Positions 7,383-14,134 of a stretch of 18,001 nucleotides of DNA are shown here, in pieces. Every line of letters begins with the position of its first letter. Position 1 is the stretch's first letter. The notes under the pieces are model-generated. The model did no database searches and was not told the DNA's origin. It saw nothing but the letters and a program-made list of their open reading frames with translations. Origin of the DNA: Actinomycetota bacterium (GTDB lineage: Bacteria > Actinomycetota > Acidimicrobiia > Acidimicrobiales > Ilumatobacteraceae); the NCBI GenBank assembly GCA_005800965.1, contig SYEA01000135.1:1-18001 (forward strand), in the 5' to 3' direction. The translations under genes and the position numbers were made by a program.

Positions 7383-8315
7383 GTGGCGACTTCGCGTGCA
7401 TCGCTTGCATCGGTGAGCCACGTGCGCGACGCATTGCAGTCGGCTGGTTATCTGGCCGACGAGGGCTTGGCTACAGCAGTGTTTTTGGCGTTGTCGCTCA
7501 AGCGGCCGCTGTTGTTGGAGGGCGAAGCCGGTGTCGGCAAGACCGAATTGGCCAAGGTGCTCGCCACGTTGCGCGGCACCGAACTGATTCGTCTGCAGTG
7601 TTACGAAGGCATCGACGCCAGCCAAGCGGTCTATGACTGGGATTATTCACGCCAATTGCTGCACCTGCGCGCCGCCGAGGCCAGCGGCGAAGCAGCGAGC
7701 AAAGCCACCGAGAGCCTTGAGAACGAGTTGTACGACGAACGCTTTCTTATTCGTCGTGCATTGCTACGGGCAATTGAGTCAAGCAGCGGTGCAGCGCCCG
7801 TGTTGCTCATCGACGAAATTGATCGTGCCGACGACGAGTTCGAGGCCTACTTGCTCGAGGTGTTGTCCGATTTTCAAATCACGGTTCCCGAAGTGGGCAC
7901 GTTTCGCGCCACCGAGATACCCGTTGTCGTGCTCACATCCAACCGCACACGCGACGTGCACGATGCGTTGAAGCGCCGCTGTTTGTATCACTGGGTCGAA
8001 CACCCAGGGTTTGAACGCGAAGTCGAAATCGTTCGCCTGCGTGTGCCCCAGGTGCACGAACGTTTGGCGCGCCAAGTGGCCGCCGCCGTCGAACGTTTGC
8101 GTTCGCTGCAGTTGTACAAACCACCAGGTGTTGCCGAAACCATCGACTGGGCCACGGCCCTCGGCACGCTTGGTGTAACCCAACTTGACGAAGCGGTGGT
8201 GCGCACCACGCTGGGCACGGTGCTCAAGTATCGCGAAGACCACGAGCGCGTCACCGAACACGGCATCGCAGATTTGGTGAAGCACGCTTTCGAGCGCGGT
8301 GCGTTGCAAGCGTGA
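7383..8315 (+). CDS. coxD: MoxR-family AAA+ ATPase (CoxD-like)
   Basis: About 310 aa from the GTG at 7383; an in-frame TTG at 7359 is possible but less likely. MoxR-type AAA+ ATPase, acting as chaperone with the VWA protein encoded next. Walker A is GEAGVGKT (47-54), Walker B VLLIDEID (140-147) and sensor 1 VVLTSN. The block ALKRRCLYHWVEHP is characteristic of CoxD-type proteins. In Oligotropha, CoxD takes part in inserting sulfur and copper into the Mo site; here the partner enzyme lacks the copper Cys, so sulfuration or another maturation step is more likely. It starts the second part of the cox series, probably from its own leaderless promoter, and overlaps coxE by 4 nt. Confidence 0.92.
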   Translation: MATSRASLASVSHVRDALQSAGYLADEGLATAVFLALSLKRPLLLEGEAGVGKTELAKVLATLRGTELIRLQCYEGIDASQAVYDWDYSRQLLHLRAAEASGEAASKATESLENELYDERFLIRRALLRAIESSSGAAPVLLIDEIDRADDEFEAYLLEVLSDFQITVPEVGTFRATEIPVVVLTSNRTRDVHDALKRRCLYHWVEHPGFEREVEIVRLRVPQVHERLARQVAAAVERLRSLQLYKPPGVAETIDWATALGTLGVTQLDEAVVRTTLGTVLKYREDHERVTEHGIADLVKHAFERGALQA

Positions 8316-9427
8316 CCGCCGAACGCATGGCCGTTGCCTTCGGGCGCGTGCTGCGTGGTGCTGGGCTGCCGGTACCGCTGGATTCAATCGTGACCTTTGT
8401 GCAATGTCTTGATGCTGTCGGCATCACCGACCGCAACCGTGTGTATTGGGCCGGGCGCTCCACGCTCGTGCGCCGCCCCGAAGACCGCGAGGCTTTCAAT
8501 GTGGCATTTGCCGTGTTTTGGGAGCAACTGTCAAGCGACGCCAACCACGAAGAAGTCATCCCAGAGACGGTCACCCTGGCCGTTGATGAACAAGATGATG
8601 GCGGCGACGGTGCGGCCGAGCAGTCTGACGACACCATCACTTTGCGTTTCTCGGCAGTTGAAACACTGAGCCAAAAAGATTTCGCCGATTACACCGACAG
8701 CGAATTGGCCGAAGCACAACGCCTGATGCGGCGTCTGCGGTTCGTTGGATCGCCGCGTCGTTCGTTGCGCCAACGACCATCGCGGGCCCGACACGGCAAC
8801 GTCGACGTGCGTCGCACCGTGCGCACATCATTCGCCCATTTGGGCGAACCCGTGCGTCGCCACTGGCGCGAGCCCAGCGAGCGTTTGCGACGGCTCGTGG
8901 TGTTGCTCGACGTCTCGGGTTCGATGGAGCCGTACGCCCGCGCATTTTTGCGGTTCATGCATGCCGCAATGGTCGGCCGCCAGCGGGTGGAAGCGTTTAC
9001 GCTCGGCACTCGCCTCACGCGCGTTACGCGCGAGCTTTCGCATCGCGACCCCGATAAAGCACTGAGCCGCGCATCGCAACAAGTCGCCGACTGGAGCGGC
9101 GGCACCCGCATCGGCGAATGTATGCGGGTGTTCAACGACCGCTGGGGTGTGCGTGGCCTGGCCCGCGGCGCAATCGTGGTGGTGCTGTCTGACGGATGGG
9201 ATCGCGGCAACCCGGATGTGCTCGCCGAACAAATGCAACGCCTAGGCCGCGTGGCACACCGCATCGTGTGGGTGAACCCACTGAAAGTAACCCCGGGTTA
9301 CGCACCACTCGCCCGCGGCATGGCGGCTGCACTGCCCCACGTTGATGCCTTCGTCGAAGGCCATTCGCTCGAAGCACTAGAGCAACTGGCCGAAGTGATT
9401 CACGATGAACGGCGCACCTATGCGTGA
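8312..9427 (+). CDS. coxE: VWA-domain protein CoxE
   Basis: 371 aa. The GTG at 8312 overlaps the coxD stop (GTGA). The N-terminal ~190 residues resemble CoxE proteins (GLPVPLDSIVTF, ETLSQKDFADYT, arginine-rich stretch around RRSLRQRPSRARHG). The C-terminal half is a von Willebrand factor A domain with an intact metal-ion site: DVSGSMEPY (D200, S202, S204), GGTRIGE and the Asp of LSDGWDRGNPD (D294). MoxR ATPase plus VWA protein pairs act together as chaperones that insert metal or remodel a target. Here the target is presumably the Mo hydroxylase. The stop overlaps the next start by 8 nt. Confidence 0.92.
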   Translation: MTAERMAVAFGRVLRGAGLPVPLDSIVTFVQCLDAVGITDRNRVYWAGRSTLVRRPEDREAFNVAFAVFWEQLSSDANHEEVIPETVTLAVDEQDDGGDGAAEQSDDTITLRFSAVETLSQKDFADYTDSELAEAQRLMRRLRFVGSPRRSLRQRPSRARHGNVDVRRTVRTSFAHLGEPVRRHWREPSERLRRLVVLLDVSGSMEPYARAFLRFMHAAMVGRQRVEAFTLGTRLTRVTRELSHRDPDKALSRASQQVADWSGGTRIGECMRVFNDRWGVRGLARGAIVVVLSDGWDRGNPDVLAEQMQRLGRVAHRIVWVNPLKVTPGYAPLARGMAAALPHVDAFVEGHSLEALEQLAEVIHDERRTYA

Positions 9428-9734
9428 CTTGCTCAACGACATCGACCGCTGGCGTGAGGCCAACAAGCGCTGTGTGATTGGTCGCGTGGTGGGCATCGAT
9501 GGCTCGGGCCCGCGCGACCCTGGCGCAGCCATGGCGGTGAATGAAGATGGCGAAGTGGTCGGCTCGGTGAGTGGTGGTTGTGTCGAAGGTGCCGTGGTGG
9601 CCGAAGCGCTCGAGATGTTGCGTGAGCGATCGGCGGCAAAAGTGGTGACGTTCGGTTATTCCGATGATGAAGCCTTCGCCGTGGGGTTGACCTGCGGCGG
9701 CACGATTCATTTGTTTTTGCAAGAGCTCACCTGA
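9420..9734 (+). CDS. XdhC/CoxI N-terminal domain protein (first half of a split XdhC)
   Basis: 104 aa from the ATG at 9420 (an ATG at 9405 is the alternative). The 9420 start gives MRDLLNDIDRWREANKRCVIG, the usual beginning of the XdhC_CoxI domain. Conserved segments are GSGPRDPGAAMAV, VGSVSGGCVEGAVVAEAL and VGLTCGGTIHLF, with the cysteines the family keeps. XdhC proteins bind the molybdenum cofactor, protect it and promote its sulfuration before insertion into the enzyme. Usual XdhC proteins are ~370 aa with this domain fused to a C-terminal Rossmann domain; here the latter is encoded by the next gene (TGATG junction). Together the halves make 371 residues. Confidence 0.88.
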   Translation: MRDLLNDIDRWREANKRCVIGRVVGIDGSGPRDPGAAMAVNEDGEVVGSVSGGCVEGAVVAEALEMLRERSAAKVVTFGYSDDEAFAVGLTCGGTIHLFLQELT

Positions 9735-10537
9735 TGAACGCCTCGCTCTACGCCGAATTGGCCCAACGACTACGCGCCCACACCCCCACTGCCTTGGTAG
9801 TGGTCATCGATGGCCCGCACGCTGGCGCCACCATGGTGGTGTCGCCCAACCAACCGGTGCTCGGCAACTTGGGCGACGACGAACTCACGCGGGTGGCTGC
9901 CCGCGACACACTCGGCGAACTCGAAGCCGGGCGCACCAGCACTAGGCACTATGGCCCGCGGGGCCAAACCACACCCGAAGATCTTGCCGATTCGCCCACC
10001 GTGCGGGTGTTCATCGAATCGTTTGCGCCGCCGCCGCACATGGTGATTTTTGGTGCGGTGGATTTCACCAGTGCGTTGGCACGTGCAGCAAAACTGTTGG
10101 GCTACCGCGTGTCGGTGTGTGATGCCCGCACGGTGTTTGCCACTGCCCGACGGTTTCCGATGGCCGACGACATCATGGTGGCGTGGCCCGATGAAGTATT
10201 CGCCCGATACGGCGCCCAACTCGGCGCACGCGACGCCGTGTGCATCCTCACCCACGACCCGAAGTTCGACGTGCCCGCCATTCAGGGGGCACTTGCCACC
10301 AACGTGGGATACATCGGCGTGATGGGCAGCCGCAAGACGCACGCCAAACGCCTCGAACGCCTCGCCGAAATTGGCTTGCAGGCAACCGACTTGGTTCGGG
10401 TGATGTCGCCAATCGGGTTGGATATCGGCGCACGCACGCCCGAAGAAACTGCAATATCAATTTGTGGCGAAATTATTGCCCGCCGCACCGGGCGTGCTGC
10501 GCAGTCGCTGTCGGCGACCACCGGCGCAATTCACTGA
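9734..10537 (+). CDS. XdhC/CoxF family Moco maturation protein, Rossmann-domain half
   Basis: 267 aa. The ATG at 9734 overlaps the previous stop by one base. The first ~100 residues (AELAQRLRAHTPTALVVVIDG to FIESFAPPPHM) form the linker and second beta domain. From IFGAVD (105-110) onward the sequence is an XdhC Rossmann domain with VCDARTVFATARRFP, VCILTHDPKFD, YIGVMGSRKTHAKRLERL and the signature PIGLDIGARTPEETAISI. Its role is presumably sulfuration or delivery of the molybdenum cofactor to CoxL, jointly with the preceding protein. The 3' end overlaps the convergent NlpC/P60 gene by 7 bp (10531-10537). Whether the two polypeptides form one complex is inferred, not shown. Confidence 0.9.
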   Translation: MNASLYAELAQRLRAHTPTALVVVIDGPHAGATMVVSPNQPVLGNLGDDELTRVAARDTLGELEAGRTSTRHYGPRGQTTPEDLADSPTVRVFIESFAPPPHMVIFGAVDFTSALARAAKLLGYRVSVCDARTVFATARRFPMADDIMVAWPDEVFARYGAQLGARDAVCILTHDPKFDVPAIQGALATNVGYIGVMGSRKTHAKRLERLAEIGLQATDLVRVMSPIGLDIGARTPEETAISICGEIIARRTGRAAQSLSATTGAIH

Positions 10538-11283
10538 AGCGGGCTCACCCACTGCATCCACGACAAACGGGTGGAGTCGATGCGATGAATTTCTACCGAG
10601 CGTTGCCCCGAGCGCGCATGAACAATTAAGTGAGGCACACCGAGAGACAACATGATGTGCCCCGGATACCACACCAAGTCGCCCACTTGTGCGTCGTCGC
10701 GCACCACGCGTTCGGCGCGCGCGTATTGATACTGCGAGCCGCGTTCAATGGGGACTCCGGCCTGGGCCCATGCAAACTTAGTGAGTGCTGAACAATCAAG
10801 GGCGATGAACGGCGCATCAGCGTTGGTGCGATAAGGAACACCCACTTGGCTGAGTGCACTGAACAATGCGATCTTGCGTGTGAGTGGTGCTGACGCCCAC
10901 ACACTGCGCAATTGTTCGGCGTCAGCCTCAAGCAAATGCGCCACCAAACTCGCCAACTCGTCGATTTGTCGGCCAGCAATTGCAGACTGCTCGACTACCG
11001 GCACGCTGTGACTGCGACGCAGCTCCAACGCAATCTCGCGCGAAGTGACGGCGATCCACGCCGAAGCGCGTTCAGAAATTGGCAGGGCCGACACTCGCTG
11101 TGGGGCGGGCACGCTGAGCAGGGCCAAAGCCACCACACAGGTGCTGAGTGCGAGTCGGACTCCCGCTCGGCAACGTGCGCGAACACGCGAGCGAACACCT
11201 GATTGACCACTTGAGCGAACACCTGTTCGTTTTTTGTGGGTCGCCAACGGTAAAGCGCAGCGGGCAATGGTTTTGGGTGACAT
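10531..11283 (-). CDS. Secreted NlpC/P60 peptidoglycan peptidase
   Basis: 250 aa. Cell-wall D-iso-glutamyl-type endopeptidase of the NlpC/P60 family. The C-terminal ~115 residues hold the domain: catalytic Cys 164 in ALDCSALTKFAW, His 209 in GHIMLSLG and a third polar residue, probably His 222 (IVHARSG); VGVPY precedes the Cys as usual. The N-terminus is long and Arg-rich (residues 1-43) before a hydrophobic stretch of about 42-60 ending near VSA, a signal peptide or anchor. Residues ~70-135 form a linker with helical character. The start at 11283 is fixed by GGAGGT (complement of 11288-11293), 5 nt upstream. It interrupts the cox series on the opposite strand; no functional link is apparent. 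The arginine-rich stretch is encoded by a short tandem repeat. Confidence 0.9.
   Translation of the reverse strand: MSPKTIARCALPLATHKKRTGVRSSGQSGVRSRVRARCRAGVRLALSTCVVALALLSVPAPQRVSALPISERASAWIAVTSREIALELRRSHSVPVVEQSAIAGRQIDELASLVAHLLEADAEQLRSVWASAPLTRKIALFSALSQVGVPYRTNADAPFIALDCSALTKFAWAQAGVPIERGSQYQYARAERVVRDDAQVGDLVWYPGHIMLSLGVPHLIVHARSGQRSVEIHRIDSTRLSWMQWVSPLQ
11179..11226. repeat. 12-bp imperfect tandem repeat, four units
   Basis: Plus-strand units are gcgaacacgcga (11179-11190), gcgaacacctga (11191-11202), the diverged ttgaccacttga (11203-11214) and gcgaacacctgt (11215-11226). GAGCGAACACCTG occurs twice exactly, 24 bp apart. Read on the minus strand the array encodes four-residue units (TGVR, SSGQ, SGVR, SRVR) at residues 20-35 of the NlpC/P60 protein, and weaker copies (ARCR, AGVR) follow up to residue 43. 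The repeat extends the positively charged region before the signal-peptide core. Confidence 0.75.
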
Positions 11284-11353
11284 CTTGACCTCCGAATGAC
11301 GCAGGGGGTGCGCCACTGGTTGGGGGGATGGGGTGCCCTCCACCCTACCCCGG

Positions 11354-11371
11354 TTGTAATGAGATTGTAAT
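11354..11371. promoter_or_regulatory. 7-4-7 direct repeat in the nlpC/mocA divergent promoter region
   Basis: TTGTAAT occurs at 11354-11360 and again at 11365-11371, separated by 4 nt (11-bp period, one helical turn). This spacing is that of boxes for OmpR/PhoB-family response regulators, including actinobacterial PhoP and MtrA; MtrA is known to control cell-wall peptidases of the NlpC/P60 type. The site is AT-rich within a G/C-rich 161-bp gap (11284-11444), 71 bp upstream of the peptidase start and 73 bp upstream of the mocA start. On the minus strand it also offers TACAAT as a -10 box. Regulator identity is inference. Confidence 0.35.
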
Positions 11372-11444
11372 AATTCGTGGCTTTGTGAATTGCCCCCAAC
11401 CCGTTGTGCGAGGCTGATTTCGTGCCCGATGTGTCCAGTGCCTC

Positions 11445-12074
11445 ATGGTGACTGCCCCAACGCCCTCTCGCGCGTCCTGCGGGGCGCTGGTGCTGGCTGC
11501 AGGCGGTGGTAGCCGTTTTGTTGGCACCACTCACAAACTGCTCACCACAGTGGCTGGCAAGGCCGTGGTGCGCCACGTGCTCGAGGCCGTGGCCACGAGC
11601 GGGGTGTCGCCCATCATCGTGGTGACCGGGGCGGTGGCGCTCGACGAGGTGCTCGCAGTACCCCTGCTTGGCAACCCCGAGGTGATCGTTGTGCACAACG
11701 CCCGCTGGCAAGCCGGCATGGCCTCGTCGCTGCAGTGTGGGCTCGCTGTGGCCCGACAACATGGGCTGGCTGGTGTGGTGGTGGGTCTGGGTGATCAACC
11801 TGGTATTCCGGCAGGTGCGTGGCGGCAAGTTGCCGACACCGATGCCCCGATCGCCGTTGCCACCTATGGCGGGGTGCGCCGCAACCCTGTGCGCCTTCAT
11901 GCCGAACTGTGGGATCAGCTTCCCCACGATGGCGACGAAGGTGCCCGCACGCTGATACGAGTTCGCCCCGAATTGGTTACAGAAGTAGCCTGCGAAGGCA
12001 ACCCCGACGACATCGATACCGCCGACGATGTGGCACGGTGGCAACAACACTTGGCGACTCGAGGTGAGCACTGA
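11445..12074 (+). CDS. MobA/MocA-like molybdopterin nucleotidyltransferase
   Basis: 209 aa. Nucleotidyltransferase with a GT-A-type fold. LAAGGGSRF (17-25) is the nucleotide-binding loop, followed by the conserved KLL, and D117 in GLGDQPGI is the metal-binding site. The C-terminal NPDDIDTADD matches the conserved NxxxxxDIDTPxD ending of the MocA group. Its likely role is transfer of CMP to molybdopterin to make the cytosine dinucleotide cofactor used by xanthine dehydrogenase/CO dehydrogenase-family enzymes, which fits the neighbouring coxL. ATG 11445 is taken; GTG 11448 is equivalent, and no clear ribosome-binding site is present. The stop overlaps coxG (TGATG). CTP versus GTP preference cannot be decided from sequence, but location favours MocA. 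Confidence 0.87.
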   Translation: MVTAPTPSRASCGALVLAAGGGSRFVGTTHKLLTTVAGKAVVRHVLEAVATSGVSPIIVVTGAVALDEVLAVPLLGNPEVIVVHNARWQAGMASSLQCGLAVARQHGLAGVVVGLGDQPGIPAGAWRQVADTDAPIAVATYGGVRRNPVRLHAELWDQLPHDGDEGARTLIRVRPELVTEVACEGNPDDIDTADDVARWQQHLATRGEH

Positions 12075-12712
12075 TGGATCTCCACCACGAATTCACCGTG
12101 CCAGTGCCAGCAGCCGACGCATGGAAGATTCTCACCGACTTAGAGCGCCTCGCACCGTGCTTGCCGGGTGCCCAACTCACCGAGATTGAAGGCGACATCT
12201 ATCGCGGTCAAGTAAAAATCAAAGTGGGGCCAATCTTGGCCCAATTCAAAGGCCAGGCATCGTTCGTGTCGCGTGACGACGCCAATTTTCTTGCCTCGCT
12301 CACAGCCGAAGGTCGCGACACGGGTGGCAAAGGCAACGCGGCGGCAACCATCACCGCACGACTCGAACCCGTGAGTGCGTCAAGCGCCAAGTGCACGGTC
12401 GACACCCAACTCAACATCTCGGGCAAGGTCGCGCAATTCGGTCGTGGTGCGTTGGCCGATGTGAGTGACAAGTTGCTGTTGCAGTTTGTCGACAACTTAA
12501 ACACGCTGATTGCCTCGCAACCTGTCGATTCAGCACCAGATACAGCACCGACTGCGCCATCCGCTACGCCAAGCGTGCGCAAGATTGAACAAACACAAGA
12601 AGTCGCACCACTCAACTTGCTCGATACCGCAGGCAGCACCATCGCCAAGCGTTTGGTACCTGTGCTCGTGGTGATTGCTGCGGTGGTGGCTGGCATTGTC
12701 ATCTTCCGCTGA
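12074..12712 (+). CDS. coxG: CoxG-like SRPBCC protein with C-terminal membrane anchor
   Basis: 212 aa. Residues 1-150 match the CoxG/SRPBCC family: HHEFTVPVPAADAWKILTDLERLAPCLPGA, IKVGPILAQFKGQA and SDKLLLQFVDNLNTLI. A Pro/Thr/Ala-rich linker follows, then a hydrophobic helix (about 192-211, LVPVLVVIAAVVAGIVIF) ending at the C-terminus, so the protein is tail-anchored in the cytoplasmic membrane. In CO oxidisers CoxG helps bring the Mo enzyme to the membrane and links it to quinone reduction. The same role is inferred here, implying electrons from the Mo hydroxylase enter the respiratory chain. Its start overlaps the mocA stop by one base and its end overlaps the DUF501 gene. Confidence 0.92.
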   Translation: MDLHHEFTVPVPAADAWKILTDLERLAPCLPGAQLTEIEGDIYRGQVKIKVGPILAQFKGQASFVSRDDANFLASLTAEGRDTGGKGNAAATITARLEPVSASSAKCTVDTQLNISGKVAQFGRGALADVSDKLLLQFVDNLNTLIASQPVDSAPDTAPTAPSATPSVRKIEQTQEVAPLNLLDTAGSTIAKRLVPVLVVIAAVVAGIVIFR

Positions 12713-13157
12713 ATCAGCAACTGCGCTCGATGTCGAGCAGGTCACTGCATTGTTGGGGCGTCACCCGCAAGGCGACTTCACCGTGGTGTTGCGCCACCCC
12801 AACGGCCACCCGCGCGTAGTGCGCAATGCACCGTTGCTGCACGACGGCACCCCGATGCCCACGCGTTATTGGTTGGTTGACCCCGCCGATGTTGCTGCAG
12901 TGTCTCGGCTTGAAGCCGCTGGTGGTGTGAACACTGCCGAAGCCGAGGTAAACGCCGACGAGTTACTGGCCGCCCACACTGCGTATGCCACCGAGCGCGA
13001 CGCCCACATCTTGGCCGAGCACTCTGGCCCTCGCCCCTATGGGGGTGTGGCTGGCACTCGGCGTGGCGTGAAGTGTTTGCATGCGCACTACGCCAGTTGG
13101 TTGGTGGGTAACGACGACCCAGTGGGCCGCTGGGTGGCCGCAAGGCTCGCCTCATGA
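12696..13157 (+). CDS. DUF501 family protein
   Basis: About 153 aa. Function unknown. DUF501 proteins are almost confined to Actinobacteria and usually lie just before an exopolyphosphatase gene, as here. Recognisable blocks are LRHPNGHPRVVRNAPLL, GTPMPTRYWLVDP, GGVNTAEAEV and near the end RRGVKCLHAHYASWLVGNDDPVGRWV, which contains the conserved Cys/His pair. The start is uncertain: no ATG or GTG precedes the conserved region in frame. TTG at 12696 (used here) overlaps coxG by 17 bp; TTG at 12675 is an alternative. The stop overlaps ppx as ATGA. In other actinobacteria an ftsB-like gene stands upstream; here coxG does. Confidence 0.9.
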   Translation: MSSSAESATALDVEQVTALLGRHPQGDFTVVLRHPNGHPRVVRNAPLLHDGTPMPTRYWLVDPADVAAVSRLEAAGGVNTAEAEVNADELLAAHTAYATERDAHILAEHSGPRPYGGVAGTRRGVKCLHAHYASWLVGNDDPVGRWVAARLAS

Positions 13158-14134
13158 CGAACACAGCATTTGCCGCCATTGATATTGGATCGAACTCCAC
13201 CAACTTATTGATCGTCGACGCTGACGGTCGCGAACTCGTGCGCGAAGTAAATGTCACCGCACTCGGTGAAGGCATGGGGACCACTCGCATGGGAACCACT
13301 GGTGTCGGCACAACTGGCGTGCTTACTGCTGCGGCAATATCGCGCACGTTGGCTGTGATCACGCAATATTCGGCTCTGGTCAGCCAACACGCGGCACAAC
13401 TCGCCATCACCGGCACTGCGGCGTGTCGCATGGCCGCTAACACTGCTGAATTTTTTGCCCAAGTACACAGCATCACGGGTGTGCACCCACGGTTGTTGTC
13501 CGCCAGCGACGAAGCACGCTTGGCGTGGCAAGGCGCAGTGGCGAGCCTGCCGCCCATCGACGGCGTCACGATGGTCGTTGACATTGGTGGTGCCTCGACC
13601 GAACTCACCATCGGCGACACGCGCGATGGCGGTGCCGCCGTGCGCAACAGCGTGTCGCTGCCGTATGGCGTGGTGACCCACACCGAAGCCGAGTTGCACA
13701 GCGACCCACCTCGTGCCGAAGAACTTGCCAACGCCATTTCGATCATGGCTGACGCGGTCGACAATGCGGTGATCGAACACCCTGCTCTCGGCGAAGCCAG
13801 CCGTGTGGTGGGTGTGGCCGGCAGCATCGTGACTATCGGCGCAGTCGAATTGGGCTTGCGTACCTATGACGCCAGCCGTTTGCATGGCATGGTGCTCACT
13901 CGGGCCGCCGCCGAAGACGTGTTTCGCACCCTGGCCACCGAAACGTTTGCTCAACGAGTGCACAACCCTGGGCTTGCGCTGGAACGCGCGGGGGTAATCG
14001 TGGCAGGCTGTTGCTTGCTGGTTGCCATCATGCGACGACTTCATCTTGACCACATCATCGTGAGCACCCACAATTTGCTCGACGGCCTGGTGGCCGAGTT
14101 GCGTGCCGGCACGACCTTGCCAGGCAACGCATGA
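13154..14134 (+). CDS. Ppx/GppA family exopolyphosphatase, short form
   Basis: 326 aa, the size of short actinobacterial Ppx proteins, far below the ~500 aa of E. coli Ppx. It hydrolyses polyphosphate or pppGpp, and family members differ in preference. It belongs to the ASKHA phosphotransferase fold: phosphate loop 1 is AIDIGSNSTNLLI (from about 8) and the second loop VVDIGGASTEL has D143; GVAGSIVTIGAVELGL and the final HNLLDGLVAEL are also typical. Between ALGEG and LTAAAISRTL, where relatives have a short loop, stands a repeated GMGTT/RMGTT/GVGTT stretch (residues 40-54) encoded by a 15-bp tandem repeat. The start overlaps the DUF501 stop (ATGA) and its own stop overlaps the next start (ATGA). 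Confidence 0.9.
   Translation: MTNTAFAAIDIGSNSTNLLIVDADGRELVREVNVTALGEGMGTTRMGTTGVGTTGVLTAAAISRTLAVITQYSALVSQHAAQLAITGTAACRMAANTAEFFAQVHSITGVHPRLLSASDEARLAWQGAVASLPPIDGVTMVVDIGGASTELTIGDTRDGGAAVRNSVSLPYGVVTHTEAELHSDPPRAEELANAISIMADAVDNAVIEHPALGEASRVVGVAGSIVTIGAVELGLRTYDASRLHGMVLTRAAAEDVFRTLATETFAQRVHNPGLALERAGVIVAGCCLLVAIMRRLHLDHIIVSTHNLLDGLVAELRAGTTLPGNA
13271..13330. repeat. 15-bp imperfect tandem repeat inside the ppx gene
   Basis: Units are ggcatggggaccact (13271-13285), cgcatgggaaccact (13286-13300), ggtgtcggcacaact (13301-13315) and a decayed ggcgtgcttactgct (13316-13330). The period is a multiple of three, so the frame is kept and the protein gains G-M-G-T-T, R-M-G-T-T, G-V-G-T-T and G-V-L-T-A. 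The location is the loop after the first phosphate-binding strand pair, where other Ppx proteins have a short turn. Confidence 0.75.

Noticed and set aside
11303..11350. G-quadruplex or terminator in the G-rich part of the nlpC/mocA gap
   Set aside because: Only three runs of three or more G are present on either strand, and the GGGTG/CACCC stem (11331-11345) has no T-run.
10995..12071. Long open frame on the minus strand (358 codons) across the nlpC and mocA region
   Set aside because: It is antisense to mocA and overlaps the peptidase gene in another frame; it shows no recognisable domain and has a His/Arg-rich composition typical of shadow frames in GC-rich DNA.
12778..13827. Long minus-strand open frames opposite DUF501 and ppx (349 codons, and another of 314 codons at 13205-14149)
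   Set aside because: Both mirror genes with clear family motifs on the plus strand, and the encoded sequences are low-complexity and without domains.
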